This document shows, piece by piece, positions 28,219-37,811 of a stretch of 64,000 nucleotides of DNA. Each line of letters opens with the position of its first letter. Position 1 is the first letter of the stretch. The stretch is from the NCBI RefSeq assembly GCF_000243415.2, contig NZ_KI912270.1, positions 4,092,001-4,156,000 on the forward strand. The letters are read 5' to 3'. The notes below the pieces were generated by a model. The model worked only from the letters and a program-made list of their open reading frames with translations. It made no database searches and was not told the origin of the DNA. A program made the translations under genes and the position numbers. This DNA is from Mycolicibacterium tusciae JS617. Lineage in GTDB: Bacteria; Actinomycetota; Actinomycetes; Mycobacteriales; Mycobacteriaceae.

Positions 28219-28234
28219 CTTACTCTGGAGTAAG
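28219..28234. promoter_or_regulatory. Palindromic operator between fadA2 and fabG4
   Basis: CTTACTCTGGAGTAAG is a perfect 7-2-7 inverted repeat lying between the two divergent start codons and overlapping both SD regions. Its core TTAC-N6-GTAA is the same as that found before fadE5. A bound repressor here would shut off both directions at once. The regulator is not identified. Confidence 0.7.
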
Positions 28235-28243
28235 TTCGTCCCC

Positions 28244-29599
28244 ATGGCTACCGATCTGTACTCGCAAATCGTCCACTCGGCGCCCGGATCGTTCCTCGCC
28301 AAGCAGCTCGGCGTCCCACAGCCCGAGACGCTGCGTCGCTACCGCGCGGGTGATCCGCCGCTGGCAGGCACGCTGCTGATCGACGGGGGCGGCCGCGTGG
28401 TCGAACCCCTTCGGGCCGCACTGTCTGAGGACTACGACGTGGTCTCCAACAATCTCGGCGGCCGCTGGGCCGACTCGTTCGGCGGGCTCGTGTTCGACGC
28501 CACCGGCATCACCGAACCCGTGGCACTCAAGGGGCTGTACAAGTTCTTCACCCCGCTGTTGCGCAACCTGGGCCCGTCGAGCCGGATCGTCGTCGTCGGC
28601 ACCACGCCCGAGGAAGCCGGCAGCGTGTCCGAACGCATCGCGCAGCGCGCGCTCGAGGGATTCACCCGCTCACTCGCCAAGGAAGTGCGGCGCGGCGCCA
28701 CCGTGAACCTGGTGTACCTGGCGGCGGGCGCGAAGCCGGCGGCAACCGGACTGGAGTCGACGTTGCGGTTCCTGCTGTCGGGGAAGTCCGCCTATGTCGA
28801 CGGGCAGGTCTTCCGGGTCGGCCCGGACGATTCGACGCCGCCCGCGGACTGGGATCGCCCGCTCGACGGCAAGATCGCATTGGTGACCGGCGCCGCGCGC
28901 GGTATCGGCGCCACCATCGCCGAGGTCTTCGCCCGTGACGGCGCACGCGTGATCGCCGTCGACGTCGAGGGTGCCCACGACGATCTCGGCAAGGTCGCCG
29001 CGAAGGTGGGCGCCACAGCGCTCACGCTCGACGTCACATCCGATGACGCGGTGGACCGGATCGCCGAACACTTGCGCGAGAACTATCACGGGTCCACGCT
29101 CGACGTCCTGGTCAACAATGCCGGTATCACCCGCGACAAACTCCTTGTCAACATGGACGAAGCGCGCTGGGATTCCGTGGTCGCCGTCAATCTCCTTGCG
29201 CCGCTTCGGCTTACCGAGGGGCTGGTGGACAGCGGCAGCCTCGGCGAGGGCGGCAGGGTGGTCGGGCTGTCCTCGATGGCCGGCATCGCGGGCAACCGCG
29301 GCCAGACGAACTACGCGGCCACCAAAGCGGGCATGAACGGGCTGACCGACGCACTGTCTGCCGAGTACGTTGGGAAGGGCGTCACCGTCAACGCCGTCGC
29401 ACCCGGCTTCATCGAGACCAAGATGACCGACGCCATGCCGCTGGCGACACGGGAGGTGGCCCGCCGACTCAATTCGCTGAGCCAAGGCGGTCAGCCGGTC
29501 GACGTCGCAGAGGCCATCGCCTACTTCGCGAGCCCCGCATCCAATGCCGTCACCGGCAACACCATTCGGGTGTGCGGCCAGGCCATGCTGGGGGCCTAG
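28244..29599 (+). CDS. fabG4: 3-oxoacyl-CoA/ACP reductase FabG4 (two-domain SDR)
   Basis: A 451-aa high-molecular-weight FabG. The N-terminal half (about 1-205) is a flavodoxin-like degenerate domain and the C-terminal half is a full SDR with cofactor motif [21 protein letters not shown], the catalytic Ser in LSSMAG and Tyr357/Lys361 in NYAATKAG. It reduces 3-oxoacyl thioesters with NADH. It ends 1 bp before htdX, forming a ketoreductase-dehydratase pair that could work with fadA2 as a reversible beta-oxidation or elongation set. The start at ATG 28244 is firm given the short promoter gap. Confidence 0.93.
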   Translation: MATDLYSQIVHSAPGSFLAKQLGVPQPETLRRYRAGDPPLAGTLLIDGGGRVVEPLRAALSEDYDVVSNNLGGRWADSFGGLVFDATGITEPVALKGLYKFFTPLLRNLGPSSRIVVVGTTPEEAGSVSERIAQRALEGFTRSLAKEVRRGATVNLVYLAAGAKPAATGLESTLRFLLSGKSAYVDGQVFRVGPDDSTPPADWDRPLDGKIALVTGAARGIGATIAEVFARDGARVIAVDVEGAHDDLGKVAAKVGATALTLDVTSDDAVDRIAEHLRENYHGSTLDVLVNNAGITRDKLLVNMDEARWDSVVAVNLLAPLRLTEGLVDSGSLGEGGRVVGLSSMAGIAGNRGQTNYAATKAGMNGLTDALSAEYVGKGVTVNAVAPGFIETKMTDAMPLATREVARRLNSLSQGGQPVDVAEAIAYFASPASNAVTGNTIRVCGQAMLGA

Positions 29600-29600
29600 G

Positions 29601-30443
29601 GTGACGCAACCGTCTGGCCTGAGAAACCTGCTGCGCGCCGCGGCGGGCGCGATGCCGTTCGTGCCGCGCAGCGAAACGCTGCCGGACCGAACGCTGACGG
29701 TCGAGGAACTGCCGATCGACGGCGCGAATGTAGCGGCGTATGCGGCCGTGACCGGGTTGCGCTTCGGCAATACCGTGCCGCTGACCTATCCGTTCGCACT
29801 GACATTCCCGACCGTCATGTCGTTGGTCACCGGTTTCGACTTCCCTTTCGCCGCACTGGGTTCGGTGCACATCGAAAACCACATCACGCAGTACCGCCCG
29901 ATCGCGGTGACCGACACCGTCTCGGCGAAGGTGCACGCACAAAACCTGCGTGAGCACCGGCGCGGTCTGCTCGTCGACATCGTGACCGACGTGAGCGTCG
30001 GCAACGAGAAGGCCTGGCAGCAGGTGACGACATTTTTGCACCAGCAGAAGACCAGCCTCTCCGACGAGCCGAAGCCACCGCCCCAGAAGAGGCCGAAACT
30101 CGGCGCCCCTAACGCGGTGCTGCGCATCACGGCCGGCCAGATCCGTCACTACGCGTCCGTGGGCGGTGACCACAATCCGATCCACACCAACCCGATCGCG
30201 GCCAAGCTGTTCGGCTTCCCGACGGTGATTGCGCACGGGATGTTCAGCGCTGCAGCGGTTCTGGCGAACATCGAGGGTCAGCTGCCCGACGCGGTGAAGT
30301 ACTCGGTTCGGTTCGTCAAGCCCGTGGTGCTGCCTGCGCGCGCCGGGCTTTACATCGATCGCGTCACCGATGGGTGGGAACTCGCGCTGCGACATGCGTC
30401 CAGCGGAGAGCCCCATCTGATCGGTTCGGTCCGCTCACTTTGA
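29601..30443 (+). CDS. htdX: (R)-3-hydroxyacyl thioester dehydratase HtdX (MaoC family)
   Basis: A 280-aa double hot-dog MaoC-like dehydratase. GTG 29601 follows the fabG4 TAG with a single base between, and gives the length I recall for Rv0241c. The C-terminal half has the hydratase-2 motif YASVGGDHNPIHTNPIAAKL with its catalytic Asp and His. The N-terminal hot-dog is degenerate and probably structural. It interconverts 3-hydroxyacyl and 2-enoyl thioesters. It is convergent with the TetR gene, with a strong hairpin between. Confidence 0.92.
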   Translation: MTQPSGLRNLLRAAAGAMPFVPRSETLPDRTLTVEELPIDGANVAAYAAVTGLRFGNTVPLTYPFALTFPTVMSLVTGFDFPFAALGSVHIENHITQYRPIAVTDTVSAKVHAQNLREHRRGLLVDIVTDVSVGNEKAWQQVTTFLHQQKTSLSDEPKPPPQKRPKLGAPNAVLRITAGQIRHYASVGGDHNPIHTNPIAAKLFGFPTVIAHGMFSAAAVLANIEGQLPDAVKYSVRFVKPVVLPARAGLYIDRVTDGWELALRHASSGEPHLIGSVRSL

Positions 30444-30452
30444 AGTACTCGC

Positions 30453-30508
30453 CGAAACTGCGTACAGATCGCGACGCGGGCTAGTTCGGCGATCTCACCG
30501 CAGTTTCG
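30453..30508. terminator. Bidirectional hairpin between htdX and the TetR gene
   Basis: CGAAACTGCG (30453-30462) pairs with CGCAGTTTCG (30499-30508), and AGATCGC (30466-30472) with GCGATCT (30489-30495), with a symmetric 3-nt internal loop and a 16-nt apical loop. The right arm codes for the last residues of the TetR protein. Placement between convergent genes suits a shared terminator. Confidence 0.7.
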
Positions 30509-31113
30509 ACGGGATGATCCGACTGCTTGCCCTTCAGTCCTCGCCAGAAAAGATTGATCATCAGTTCTGCGGCCTCGTCGACACTGGCGTCTCCGGTGCT
30601 CACTCGCGCGGCCACGGCCTCGCCCGCTCCCACGAGCGCGACGGCCATCATGTCGAAGTCGGCGTCGGGCTCTGGATGACGGGTGCCCGTCTGCAGGAGT
30701 CGGCCGACGAGGTCGATGATCCGCTCGCGGCCCTCACGCACAGTGTGTGCGAACGCCTGTGAGCTGGTGGCCTGGTTGTAGAGGACCATCCAGGACGCCC
30801 GGTTGGTGTCGATGTAGGTGAGGAACGCCAGAACCGCGTTGCGCAACAGGTCTTTCGGGCTCTGCGTGAAGTCGATCTTGTTGCGCACGTCTTCTACGAA
30901 TCGGGACAACTCACGGTCCAGGCACGCGCCGAACAGCTCCTCTTTGGAGCCGTAGTAGAGGTACAGCATGGGCTTGGAGATCTTGGCCTCGGCGGCGATG
31001 GCATCCATCGACGTTTCGTGATAGCCGTTCACCGAGAAAATCTGCACGGCGGCGTCGAGCATCTGCTGCTCGCGCACCGCGCGCGGCAACCGCTTCGTCC
31101 CACCCGCCATCAC
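30481..31113 (-). CDS. TetR family regulator (Rv0238-like)
   Basis: A 210-aa TetR repressor. The N-terminal HTH is typical (AVQIFSVNGYHETSMDAIAAEAKISKPML, about residues 22-50), followed by YYGSKEELF. The helical C-terminal domain has no recognised ligand signature. It stands convergent to the fabG4-htdX operon and in the conserved position of Rv0238. The nearby TTAC-N6-GTAA palindromes make it a candidate repressor of fadE5/fadA2/fabG4, but it has no copy of that motif in its own 30-bp upstream gap, so autoregulation is not evident. Confidence 0.9.
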   Translation of the reverse strand: MMAGGTKRLPRAVREQQMLDAAVQIFSVNGYHETSMDAIAAEAKISKPMLYLYYGSKEELFGACLDRELSRFVEDVRNKIDFTQSPKDLLRNAVLAFLTYIDTNRASWMVLYNQATSSQAFAHTVREGRERIIDLVGRLLQTGTRHPEPDADFDMMAVALVGAGEAVAARVSTGDASVDEAAELMINLFWRGLKGKQSDHPVETAVRSPN

Positions 31114-31144
31114 ACCAGCGTAGGCAATAGATGGCCGGAAAGCG

Positions 31145-32317
31145 TCAGCACGCCTGATGCGGCCCCTTGACCGCTGCCATCCGCAGCACCGACGCGTCCA
31201 CCTGGGGCAACGACAGCTCGCCCGCCGCCACCGCCTTCTCCAGCCGGTCCAGTACGGCGGGCACCTCGTCGGTGGTCACCCACAACGCGCTGTCGGCGCC
31301 GGCCTGCAATCCGCGCAAAGCGGCCTCGGCGACCCCGAACCGATCGGAGATCGCCTGCATCGACGACAGGTCATCGGTGAAAACCGGGCCGTTGAACGGT
31401 GGGCCGCCGTAACCACCGGAACGCAGCAGCGCATAGGCGCTCGGGCTGAGGCTGGCCGGTTCGTTGCCGGTCAGTCCCGGGACCTGCATGTGGCCGATCA
31501 TGACACCGACCGGCAGCTGCGCATTCAGCGTGCGGTACGGAACCAGATCCGAGTTCTGCAGGTCAGCAATCGGCGGTGTCGTCACGGCGCCGGTGTGCGA
31601 GTCGCCCGACCCGTTCCCGTGGCCCGGGAAATGCTTGAGCACCGGCAACAGTCCCGCGTCGCGCAGCCCCCTGGCGTAGGCGCCCGCGTAGTCGGTGACC
31701 ACAACCGGGTCCGACCCGAAGGACCGATCCCCGATCACGGTGTCATCCGGAGCGTCGGAGACGTCGACCACCGGCGCGAAGTCGATCGTGATGCCCTTGC
31801 TGCGCATCGCCTGGCCTCGCTGGAGCGCGATCGCATACACCTGCTCGGGCGTCTGGGTCTGCGCCAGCACCCGCGCCGGCGGTTGGGTGCCGATCACCGA
31901 GGCCAGCCGCGATACCCGGCCACCCTCCTCGTCGACGCTGACCGCCAGAGGTAGCGGGGCGGCCGAGTTGGCGATATCGGCCAGCGAGCCGTCGGAAACC
32001 ATCGCCAGGTCCGTCCAGCTGCCGATCATGATGCCGCCGACATGCTGGCTCTCGACCACGGCACGAGCGTCGGCCGCGTCGTTGACGCCAACCATCAACA
32101 GCTGCGCCAGCTTGTCGCGGGTCGACATCTGCGACAGCAGCGCCGGCCCCTCACCGCACGCGGGGGCCGGGACGAGCACGGGGGCCGCAGGTACCGCCGT
32201 CGCCGCCATCGAGGGGGTGTGGCCCTCGGAATCCGCGGCAGACGAGCAGCCGGACACGAGCGCGGGCAGTGCCAAGGCGGCGCACAGCACGCGCAGCCCA
32301 GGGCCAATTGAAACCAT
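31145..32317 (-). CDS. lpqI: Lipoprotein beta-N-acetylglucosaminidase LpqI (GH3)
   Basis: A 390-aa lipoprotein, with ATG 32317 chosen because it puts a signal sequence with lipobox LVSGC right at the N-terminus (Cys about residue 24). It is a GH3 NagZ-type enzyme: the histidine/aspartate loop KHFPGHGNGSGDSH is present and the nucleophile Asp is in FTDDLSS. It cleaves GlcNAc from muropeptides at the cell surface as part of wall recycling. It is divergent from the small membrane protein gene ahead of aftD. Length and position match mycobacterial LpqI. Confidence 0.92.
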   Translation of the reverse strand: MVSIGPGLRVLCAALALPALVSGCSSAADSEGHTPSMAATAVPAAPVLVPAPACGEGPALLSQMSTRDKLAQLLMVGVNDAADARAVVESQHVGGIMIGSWTDLAMVSDGSLADIANSAAPLPLAVSVDEEGGRVSRLASVIGTQPPARVLAQTQTPEQVYAIALQRGQAMRSKGITIDFAPVVDVSDAPDDTVIGDRSFGSDPVVVTDYAGAYARGLRDAGLLPVLKHFPGHGNGSGDSHTGAVTTPPIADLQNSDLVPYRTLNAQLPVGVMIGHMQVPGLTGNEPASLSPSAYALLRSGGYGGPPFNGPVFTDDLSSMQAISDRFGVAEAALRGLQAGADSALWVTTDEVPAVLDRLEKAVAAGELSLPQVDASVLRMAAVKGPHQAC

Positions 32318-32434
32318 GGGCCCCGAGACTAGTAGGAAATGAAGCCTCATTCGATCCTTGGTCCCCTAGCCGAGTGCCGCACGTCGGCTGGGCACGGGGA
32401 ATCCGCGGGCTATCTTGTCTGCTACTTTGGCCGG

Positions 32435-32608
32435 ATGGATCGGTTCCTCGTGCCCGCCGCGGCCAGCATCGTCGTCGGCCTGCTGCTGGGTACGGCTGCC
32501 GTATTCGGGGTGACGCTGATGGTGCAGCAAGACAACAAGCCGCCGCTGCAGGCAGGCGATCCCGCGTCGTCGGTGCTCAACAGGGTTGAGTACGGCGACC
32601 GGACTTAA
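32435..32608 (+). CDS. 57-aa membrane-anchored protein ahead of aftD (Rv0236A-like)
   Basis: ATG 32435 encodes MDRFLVPAAASIVVGLLLGT and continues through a single hydrophobic segment (about 5-29) to a short polar tail ending EYGDRT. The length of 57 aa is what I recall for Rv0236A. Its last 23 bases overlap the aftD start, so the two are translationally linked. It could be a small partner of AftD; no function is known to me. A DUF2613-type small secreted protein is the likely family label. Confidence 0.82.
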   Translation: MDRFLVPAAASIVVGLLLGTAAVFGVTLMVQQDNKPPLQAGDPASSVLNRVEYGDRT

Positions 32609-35600
32609 CGAGGCGTCGCTCTCGCGGCGCTGGCTGTGGGTGGTCGCTGCGGCGGCGCTGATCCTGACGTTCGCCCAGTCACCCGGACAGATCTCACCCG
32701 ACACCAAGCTCGACCTCACCGCCAATCCGGTGCGGTTTCTTTCGCGCGCCTTCAACCTGTGGAACAGCGAGCTGCCGTTCGGGCAGGCGCAGAACCAGGC
32801 ATACGGCTATCTGTTTCCGCACGGCACCTTCTTCCTCGCAGGTGACATCCTCGGGCTGCCCGACTGGGTCACCCAGCGGCTGTGGTGGGCGCTGCTATTG
32901 GTGATCGGGTTCTGGGGGTTCCTGCGCGTCGCTGAAGCGCTCGGCATCGGCAGTCCCACGTCCCGTGTCATTGCCGCCGTCGCGTTCGCGTTGTCGCCGC
33001 GGGTGCTGACCACACTCGGTGCGATCTCGTCGGAGACGCTGCCGATGATGCTGGCGCCGTGGGTGCTGCTTCCGGTGATCCTCGCCCTGGGGGGAACAAG
33101 CACGAGCAGTGTGCGGGTGTTGGCCGCGCGGTCCGCGGTGGCCATCGCGCTGATGGGCGCTGTCAACGCGGTCGCGACCCTGACCGCCTGCCTGGTGGCG
33201 GCGATCTGGCTGCTGTGTCATAAGCCGAACCGGCTGTGGTGGCGCTTCACCGGTTGGTGGGCGATCTGCATCGTGCTTGCGGTGCTGTGGTGGGTGGTCG
33301 CCCTGGTGCTGCTCGGCCGGGTCAGTCCGCCGTTCCTCGACTTCATCGAATCCTCCGGAGTGACGACGCGGTGGATGTCGTTGACCGAGATGCTGCGCGG
33401 CACCGACGTCTGGACGCCGTTCGTCGCGCCGAACGCCACCGCTGGCGCCTCGTTGGTGACGGGATCGGTGGCGGTGCTCGCGACGACACTGGTGGCGGCC
33501 GCCGGTTTGGCGGGCCTGACCATGCGGTCCATGCCCGCCCGCGGACGACTCATCACCATCCTGCTCATCGGTGTCTCGGTGCTGGCCCTCGGATATTCGG
33601 GCCGTTTGGGATCGCCTGTGGCCCTCGAGGTTCAAGCATTCCTCGACGCCGACGGCACTCCGCTGCGAAACATTCACAAACTCGAACCGCTGCTCCGGCT
33701 GCCGATCGTGTTGGGTCTGGCGCATCTGCTGGGCCGCATCCCGCTGCCGGGGAGCGCACCGCGCGCGGTGTGGCGCGATGCCTTCGCCCATCCCGAACGC
33801 GACAAGCGAGTGGCCGTCGGCATCGTCGTACTGGTCGCCGCGGCCGCCGCGACGTCACTGGCATGGACGGGCAGACTCACTCCGCCTGGCGGGTTCGACG
33901 CGATCCCGCAGTATTGGCACGACACCGCCGACTGGCTCGACGCCCACAACGACTCCGGACGTGTGCTGGTGGCGCCGGGCGCCCCATTCGCCACCCAGGT
34001 ATGGGGTAGCAGCCACGACGAGCCTCTGCAGGTGCTCGGCGACAGCGCGTGGGGTGTGCGTGACTCCATTCCGTTGACGCCGCCCGAAACCATCCGGGCC
34101 CTGGATTCGGTGCAGCGCCTGTTCGCAGCCGGCCGTCCGTCCGCGGGGTTGGCAGATACCCTTGCCCGGCAAGGAATCTCGTATGTCGTGGTGCGCAACG
34201 ACCTGGATCCTGAGACATCGCGCTCGGCGCGCCCGATCCTGGTGCACCGCGCGATCGAGGGATCGCCTGGCCTCGAGCGGGTCGCCCAGTTCGGCGATCC
34301 GGTCGGTCCAGGCACGCTTTCCGGCTTCATCACCGACAGCGGCCTGCGACCGCGCTACCCGGCCGTCGAGATCTACCGGGTGAACGCGGGGGCGCCGGCA
34401 GTGCCGGTGACGCCGTACCTCACCGACACCGATGCGATGGCCCGCGTCGACGGCGCACCCGAGGTGCTGCTGCGCCTCGACGAGAGACGGCGCCTGCTCG
34501 GGCAGCCGCCGCTGGGGCCGATGCTGCTGACGGGGGACGCGCAGGAGGCGGGCCTTTCTGTTCCCACCGGCACCGGGGTCATCGTCACCGATACCCCCCT
34601 CGCCAGGGAGACCGATTACGGCCGCGTCGACGACCATTCGTCGGCGATCCGTTCACCAGACGATCCGCGAAACACCTTCAACCGTGTGATGGACTATCCG
34701 ACTGCGGGCACCGACACCGTCTACGGGCAGTGGTCCGGCGGACGCGTCTCGGTGTCGAGTTCGGCTTCGGATTCGACCGCCCTGCCCAACGTGGCGCCCG
34801 CGACCGGACCGGCCTCCGCCGTCGACGCCGATTCGTCGACGAGCTGGGTGTCCAACGCGTTGCAGTCGGCGATCGGCCAGTGGCTTCAGGTCGACTTCGA
34901 CCATCCCGTCACCAACGCGACCATCACTGTCACCCCGAGCGCGACCGCCGTCGGCGCACAGGTCCGCCGCATCGAGGTGTCGACCGTCAACGGCACCAGC
35001 ACGCTGCGCTTCGACGAAGCCGGCAAGCCGCTGACCGCTGCGCTGCCGTACGGGGAGTCACCGTGGGTGCGGATCACGGCAGTGGCCACCGACGACGGAT
35101 CACCCGGCGTTCAGTTCGGTCTCACCGATCTCGCCGTCACCCAGTACGACGCGAACGGGTTCGCACATCCGGTCAACCTGCGCCACACGGTGGCGGTCCC
35201 CGGTCCACCGCCGGGTTCTGCTGTTGCGCAATGGGATCTGGGCTCCGAACTGCTGGGCAGACCCGGGTGCGCACAGAGCCCGGATGGGATCCGCTGCGCG
35301 GCGGCGATGGCGTTGTCACCGGAGGAGCCGGTCAATCTGAGCCGGACACTCACGGTGCCGGAACCGATCGCCGTGACCCCGACCGTCTGGGTGCGCGCGC
35401 GTCAGGGCCCCAATCTCGCAGACCTGGTCCGTGCACCGGGCAGTGCAATCGCCACCGGCGACGCGGACCCCATCGATGTTCTGGGTTCTGCGTATGCGGC
35501 CACCGACGGCGACCCCGACACCGCGTGGACCGCGCGCCAAGGCGTCGTGCAGCACAAGTCACCGCCCACCCTCACGCTGAGACTCCCCAGCCCCCGCGAG

Positions 35601-36830
35601 GTGGCCGCGGTGCGGGTGTCCCCCAGTTCGTCTGAGCTGCCTGCACATCCGACGCTGGTGGCCGTCGACCTCGGCGACGGACCCCAGGTGCGCCGACTGG
35701 CCGGCGATGCCGGGCAGACGCTCGACCTCAAACCCCGCGTCACGGACACCGTGAAGATTTCGATCCTGGACTGGGACGACATCATCGACCGCACGGCGCT
35801 CGGGTTCGACCAGCTGAAGCCGCCCGGCCTCGCCGAGGTGACGGCGCTGGGCCCACGCGGTGTCCCGATCGCCGCGGCCGACGCCGCACGCAACCGAAGG
35901 CGAAGCATCGAATTGCCCTGCGGCCGTGGCCCGATCATCGGTGTTGCCGGGCAGTTCATCCAGACCTCGATCGACACGACGGTGGCCGCGTTGCTGGACG
36001 GCGAGCCGGTGGCAGCCCAACCGTGCCAGGCCGGGCCGATCGTGCTGCCCGCCGGAGCACAGGAGTTGCTGATCAGCCCCGGGACCGCGTTCACCGCCGA
36101 TGGCGTCCAGCTCGACGGCCCGCTGGCAGATCGAATCCATTCGGCGGCAACGGTTCCCGCGCAGATCGAATCTGCCAGTGCTGCTCACCGCGAGGTGAAC
36201 GTCGCGTCATCGGCGGCGTCGCGAGTGCTGGTTGTGCCCGAAAGCGTGAATCCCGGCTGGATTGCGCACAGCCGCGACGGCACGCAACTGACACCGGTCA
36301 CCGTCAACGGCTGGCAGCAGGGCTGGGTGCTGCCACCGGGCACCGAGGGACCCGTCACGCTCACCTTCGGAGCGAACACGCCGTATCGGATCGGGCTCAT
36401 CGGCGGCCTGGCGCTGCTGCCGGTGCTCGCGCTGCTGGCCTTCATACCCGCGCGCCGCCGCGACAACCCGGACGTCGCCGCGCATGTATGGCGGCCGGGC
36501 CGGTGGCTCACAAGCGCGGCGGCGCTTGCGGTCGGTGCGGTCATCTCGGGGCTGGCGGGGGTCGTCGTGGTCGGCCTGGCACTGGGCTTGCGGTATTTGC
36601 TGCGCAACCGCGAGCGGCTATGCGACACCGTCACGGTCACGACCACCGCGGGCGGGCTGATCCTGGCGGGGGCGGTGCTCAGCCAGAATCCGTGGCGATC
36701 TGTCGACGGATACGTCGGACACTCCGTAGGGGTGCAGTTGCTTGCTCTCGTGTCGGTGGCGATGCTGGCTGCCTCCGTCGTGGCCTTCGATCCCGACCGA
36801 TTCATAGTCACAGACCCGTCCGAGCCCTAG
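32586..36830 (+). CDS. aftD: Arabinofuranosyltransferase AftD
   Basis: A 1414-aa GT-C glycosyltransferase that adds arabinofuranose from decaprenyl-phosphoryl-arabinose to arabinogalactan/lipoarabinomannan at the outer face of the inner membrane. TTG 32586 overlaps the upstream small gene. The first about 420 residues hold multiple membrane helices; the first loop DTKLDLTANP... with Asp residues is the usual GT-C catalytic site. The extracellular part has two discoidin-like carbohydrate-binding modules (DADSSTSW near 745, DGDPDTAW near 980). Four further helices end the protein (about 1260-1405). It is close to the length I recall for Mtb AftD (about 1400). Downstream genes follow within 10 bp. 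Confidence 0.92.
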   Translation: MSTATGLNEASLSRRWLWVVAAAALILTFAQSPGQISPDTKLDLTANPVRFLSRAFNLWNSELPFGQAQNQAYGYLFPHGTFFLAGDILGLPDWVTQRLWWALLLVIGFWGFLRVAEALGIGSPTSRVIAAVAFALSPRVLTTLGAISSETLPMMLAPWVLLPVILALGGTSTSSVRVLAARSAVAIALMGAVNAVATLTACLVAAIWLLCHKPNRLWWRFTGWWAICIVLAVLWWVVALVLLGRVSPPFLDFIESSGVTTRWMSLTEMLRGTDVWTPFVAPNATAGASLVTGSVAVLATTLVAAAGLAGLTMRSMPARGRLITILLIGVSVLALGYSGRLGSPVALEVQAFLDADGTPLRNIHKLEPLLRLPIVLGLAHLLGRIPLPGSAPRAVWRDAFAHPERDKRVAVGIVVLVAAAAATSLAWTGRLTPPGGFDAIPQYWHDTADWLDAHNDSGRVLVAPGAPFATQVWGSSHDEPLQVLGDSAWGVRDSIPLTPPETIRALDSVQRLFAAGRPSAGLADTLARQGISYVVVRNDLDPETSRSARPILVHRAIEGSPGLERVAQFGDPVGPGTLSGFITDSGLRPRYPAVEIYRVNAGAPAVPVTPYLTDTDAMARVDGAPEVLLRLDERRRLLGQPPLGPMLLTGDAQEAGLSVPTGTGVIVTDTPLARETDYGRVDDHSSAIRSPDDPRNTFNRVMDYPTAGTDTVYGQWSGGRVSVSSSASDSTALPNVAPATGPASAVDADSSTSWVSNALQSAIGQWLQVDFDHPVTNATITVTPSATAVGAQVRRIEVSTVNGTSTLRFDEAGKPLTAALPYGESPWVRITAVATDDGSPGVQFGLTDLAVTQYDANGFAHPVNLRHTVAVPGPPPGSAVAQWDLGSELLGRPGCAQSPDGIRCAAAMALSPEEPVNLSRTLTVPEPIAVTPTVWVRARQGPNLADLVRAPGSAIATGDADPIDVLGSAYAATDGDPDTAWTARQGVVQHKSPPTLTLRLPSPREVAAVRVSPSSSELPAHPTLVAVDLGDGPQVRRLAGDAGQTLDLKPRVTDTVKISILDWDDIIDRTALGFDQLKPPGLAEVTALGPRGVPIAAADAARNRRRSIELPCGRGPIIGVAGQFIQTSIDTTVAALLDGEPVAAQPCQAGPIVLPAGAQELLISPGTAFTADGVQLDGPLADRIHSAATVPAQIESASAAHREVNVASSAASRVLVVPESVNPGWIAHSRDGTQLTPVTVNGWQQGWVLPPGTEGPVTLTFGANTPYRIGLIGGLALLPVLALLAFIPARRRDNPDVAAHVWRPGRWLTSAAALAVGAVISGLAGVVVVGLALGLRYLLRNRERLCDTVTVTTTAGGLILAGAVLSQNPWRSVDGYVGHSVGVQLLALVSVAMLAASVVAFDPDRFIVTDPSEP

Positions 36831-36840
36831 CATCGGCTAT

Positions 36841-37811
36841 GTGCCGCAGCTGAATACCGCCCGGGGAGAAATCGCGACGACCGACCTGGGGGTCACGCTC
36901 ATGCACGAGCACGTGTTCGTGCTATCCCCCGAAATCCATGCCAACTATCCCGAAGTATGGGGTGACGAGACCAAGCGTCAGGCCGATGCGGTCGCGCGAC
37001 TCAATGAACTCAAGGCGCGGGGCGTTGACACCATCGTGGACCTCACCTCATCGGTCTCGGTCGCTACATTCCGCGCATCGCGAAGATCGCGGCACAGACC
37101 GACATCAACATCGTCGTGGCGACGGGCGTCTACACCTACAACGACGTGCCGATGTATTTCCACTTCAGCGGACCCGAGACCCCGTTGGGCGAACCAATGG
37201 TGGACATGTTCGTCAACGATATCGAGAAAGGCATCGCGGGCACCGACATCAAGGCGGCAATCCTCAAATGCGCGACCGATGAGCCAGGCGTGACGCCCGG
37301 CGTCGAGCGGGTGCTGCGGGCGGTGGCGCAGGCGCACCGGCGCACGGGTGTCCCGATCTCGACACACACCCACGCAGCGACGCGTCGTGGTCTCGAGCAG
37401 CAGCGGATTTTCGCCGAGGAGGGCGTGGACCTGAACCGAGTGGTCATCGGTCACTCCGGCGACAGCACCGACCTCGACTACCTCACCGAGCTCATCGACG
37501 CGGGGTCCTACATCGGCATGGACCGGTTCGGTGTCGATGTCTTTCTCGGCTTCGAGGACCGAGTGAACACCGTCGCGCAGATGTGTGAACGCGGCCACGC
37601 CGACAAGATGGTGCTCTCCCATGACGCCGCATGCCTCATGGACTGGCTGCCGGAGGACATGGTGCCGGTGGTGATGCCCAATTGGCACTACCTGCACATC
37701 CACAACGACGTGATCCCGGCGCTCAAAGCGCGTGGAGTCACCGACGAACAGCTCACCACGATGCTGGTCGACAATCCGCGCAGGATCTTCGAAACGCAGG
37801 GTGGCTACTGA
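36841..37811 (+). pseudogene. php: Phosphotriesterase-like lactonase gene with a one-base frameshift
   Basis: GTG 36841 begins MPQLNTARGE..., with metal-binding LMHEHVF. After codon 69 (VDTIVDLT) near 37045-37049 the homologous frame shifts by one base: in the next frame the protein continues LIGLGRYIPRIAKIA and runs to TGA 37811. Joined, it would be about 323 aa, the Php length. All other metal ligands are intact: the Lys in AAILKCATDE, THTH, VVIGHSGDS and LSHDAA. Uncorrected, translation stops at 37293 (150 aa). A missing G (ACCGTCATC read as ACCTCATC) explains it. It could be a real mutation or a sequencing error; intact downstream residues suggest a recent event. Confidence 0.85.
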
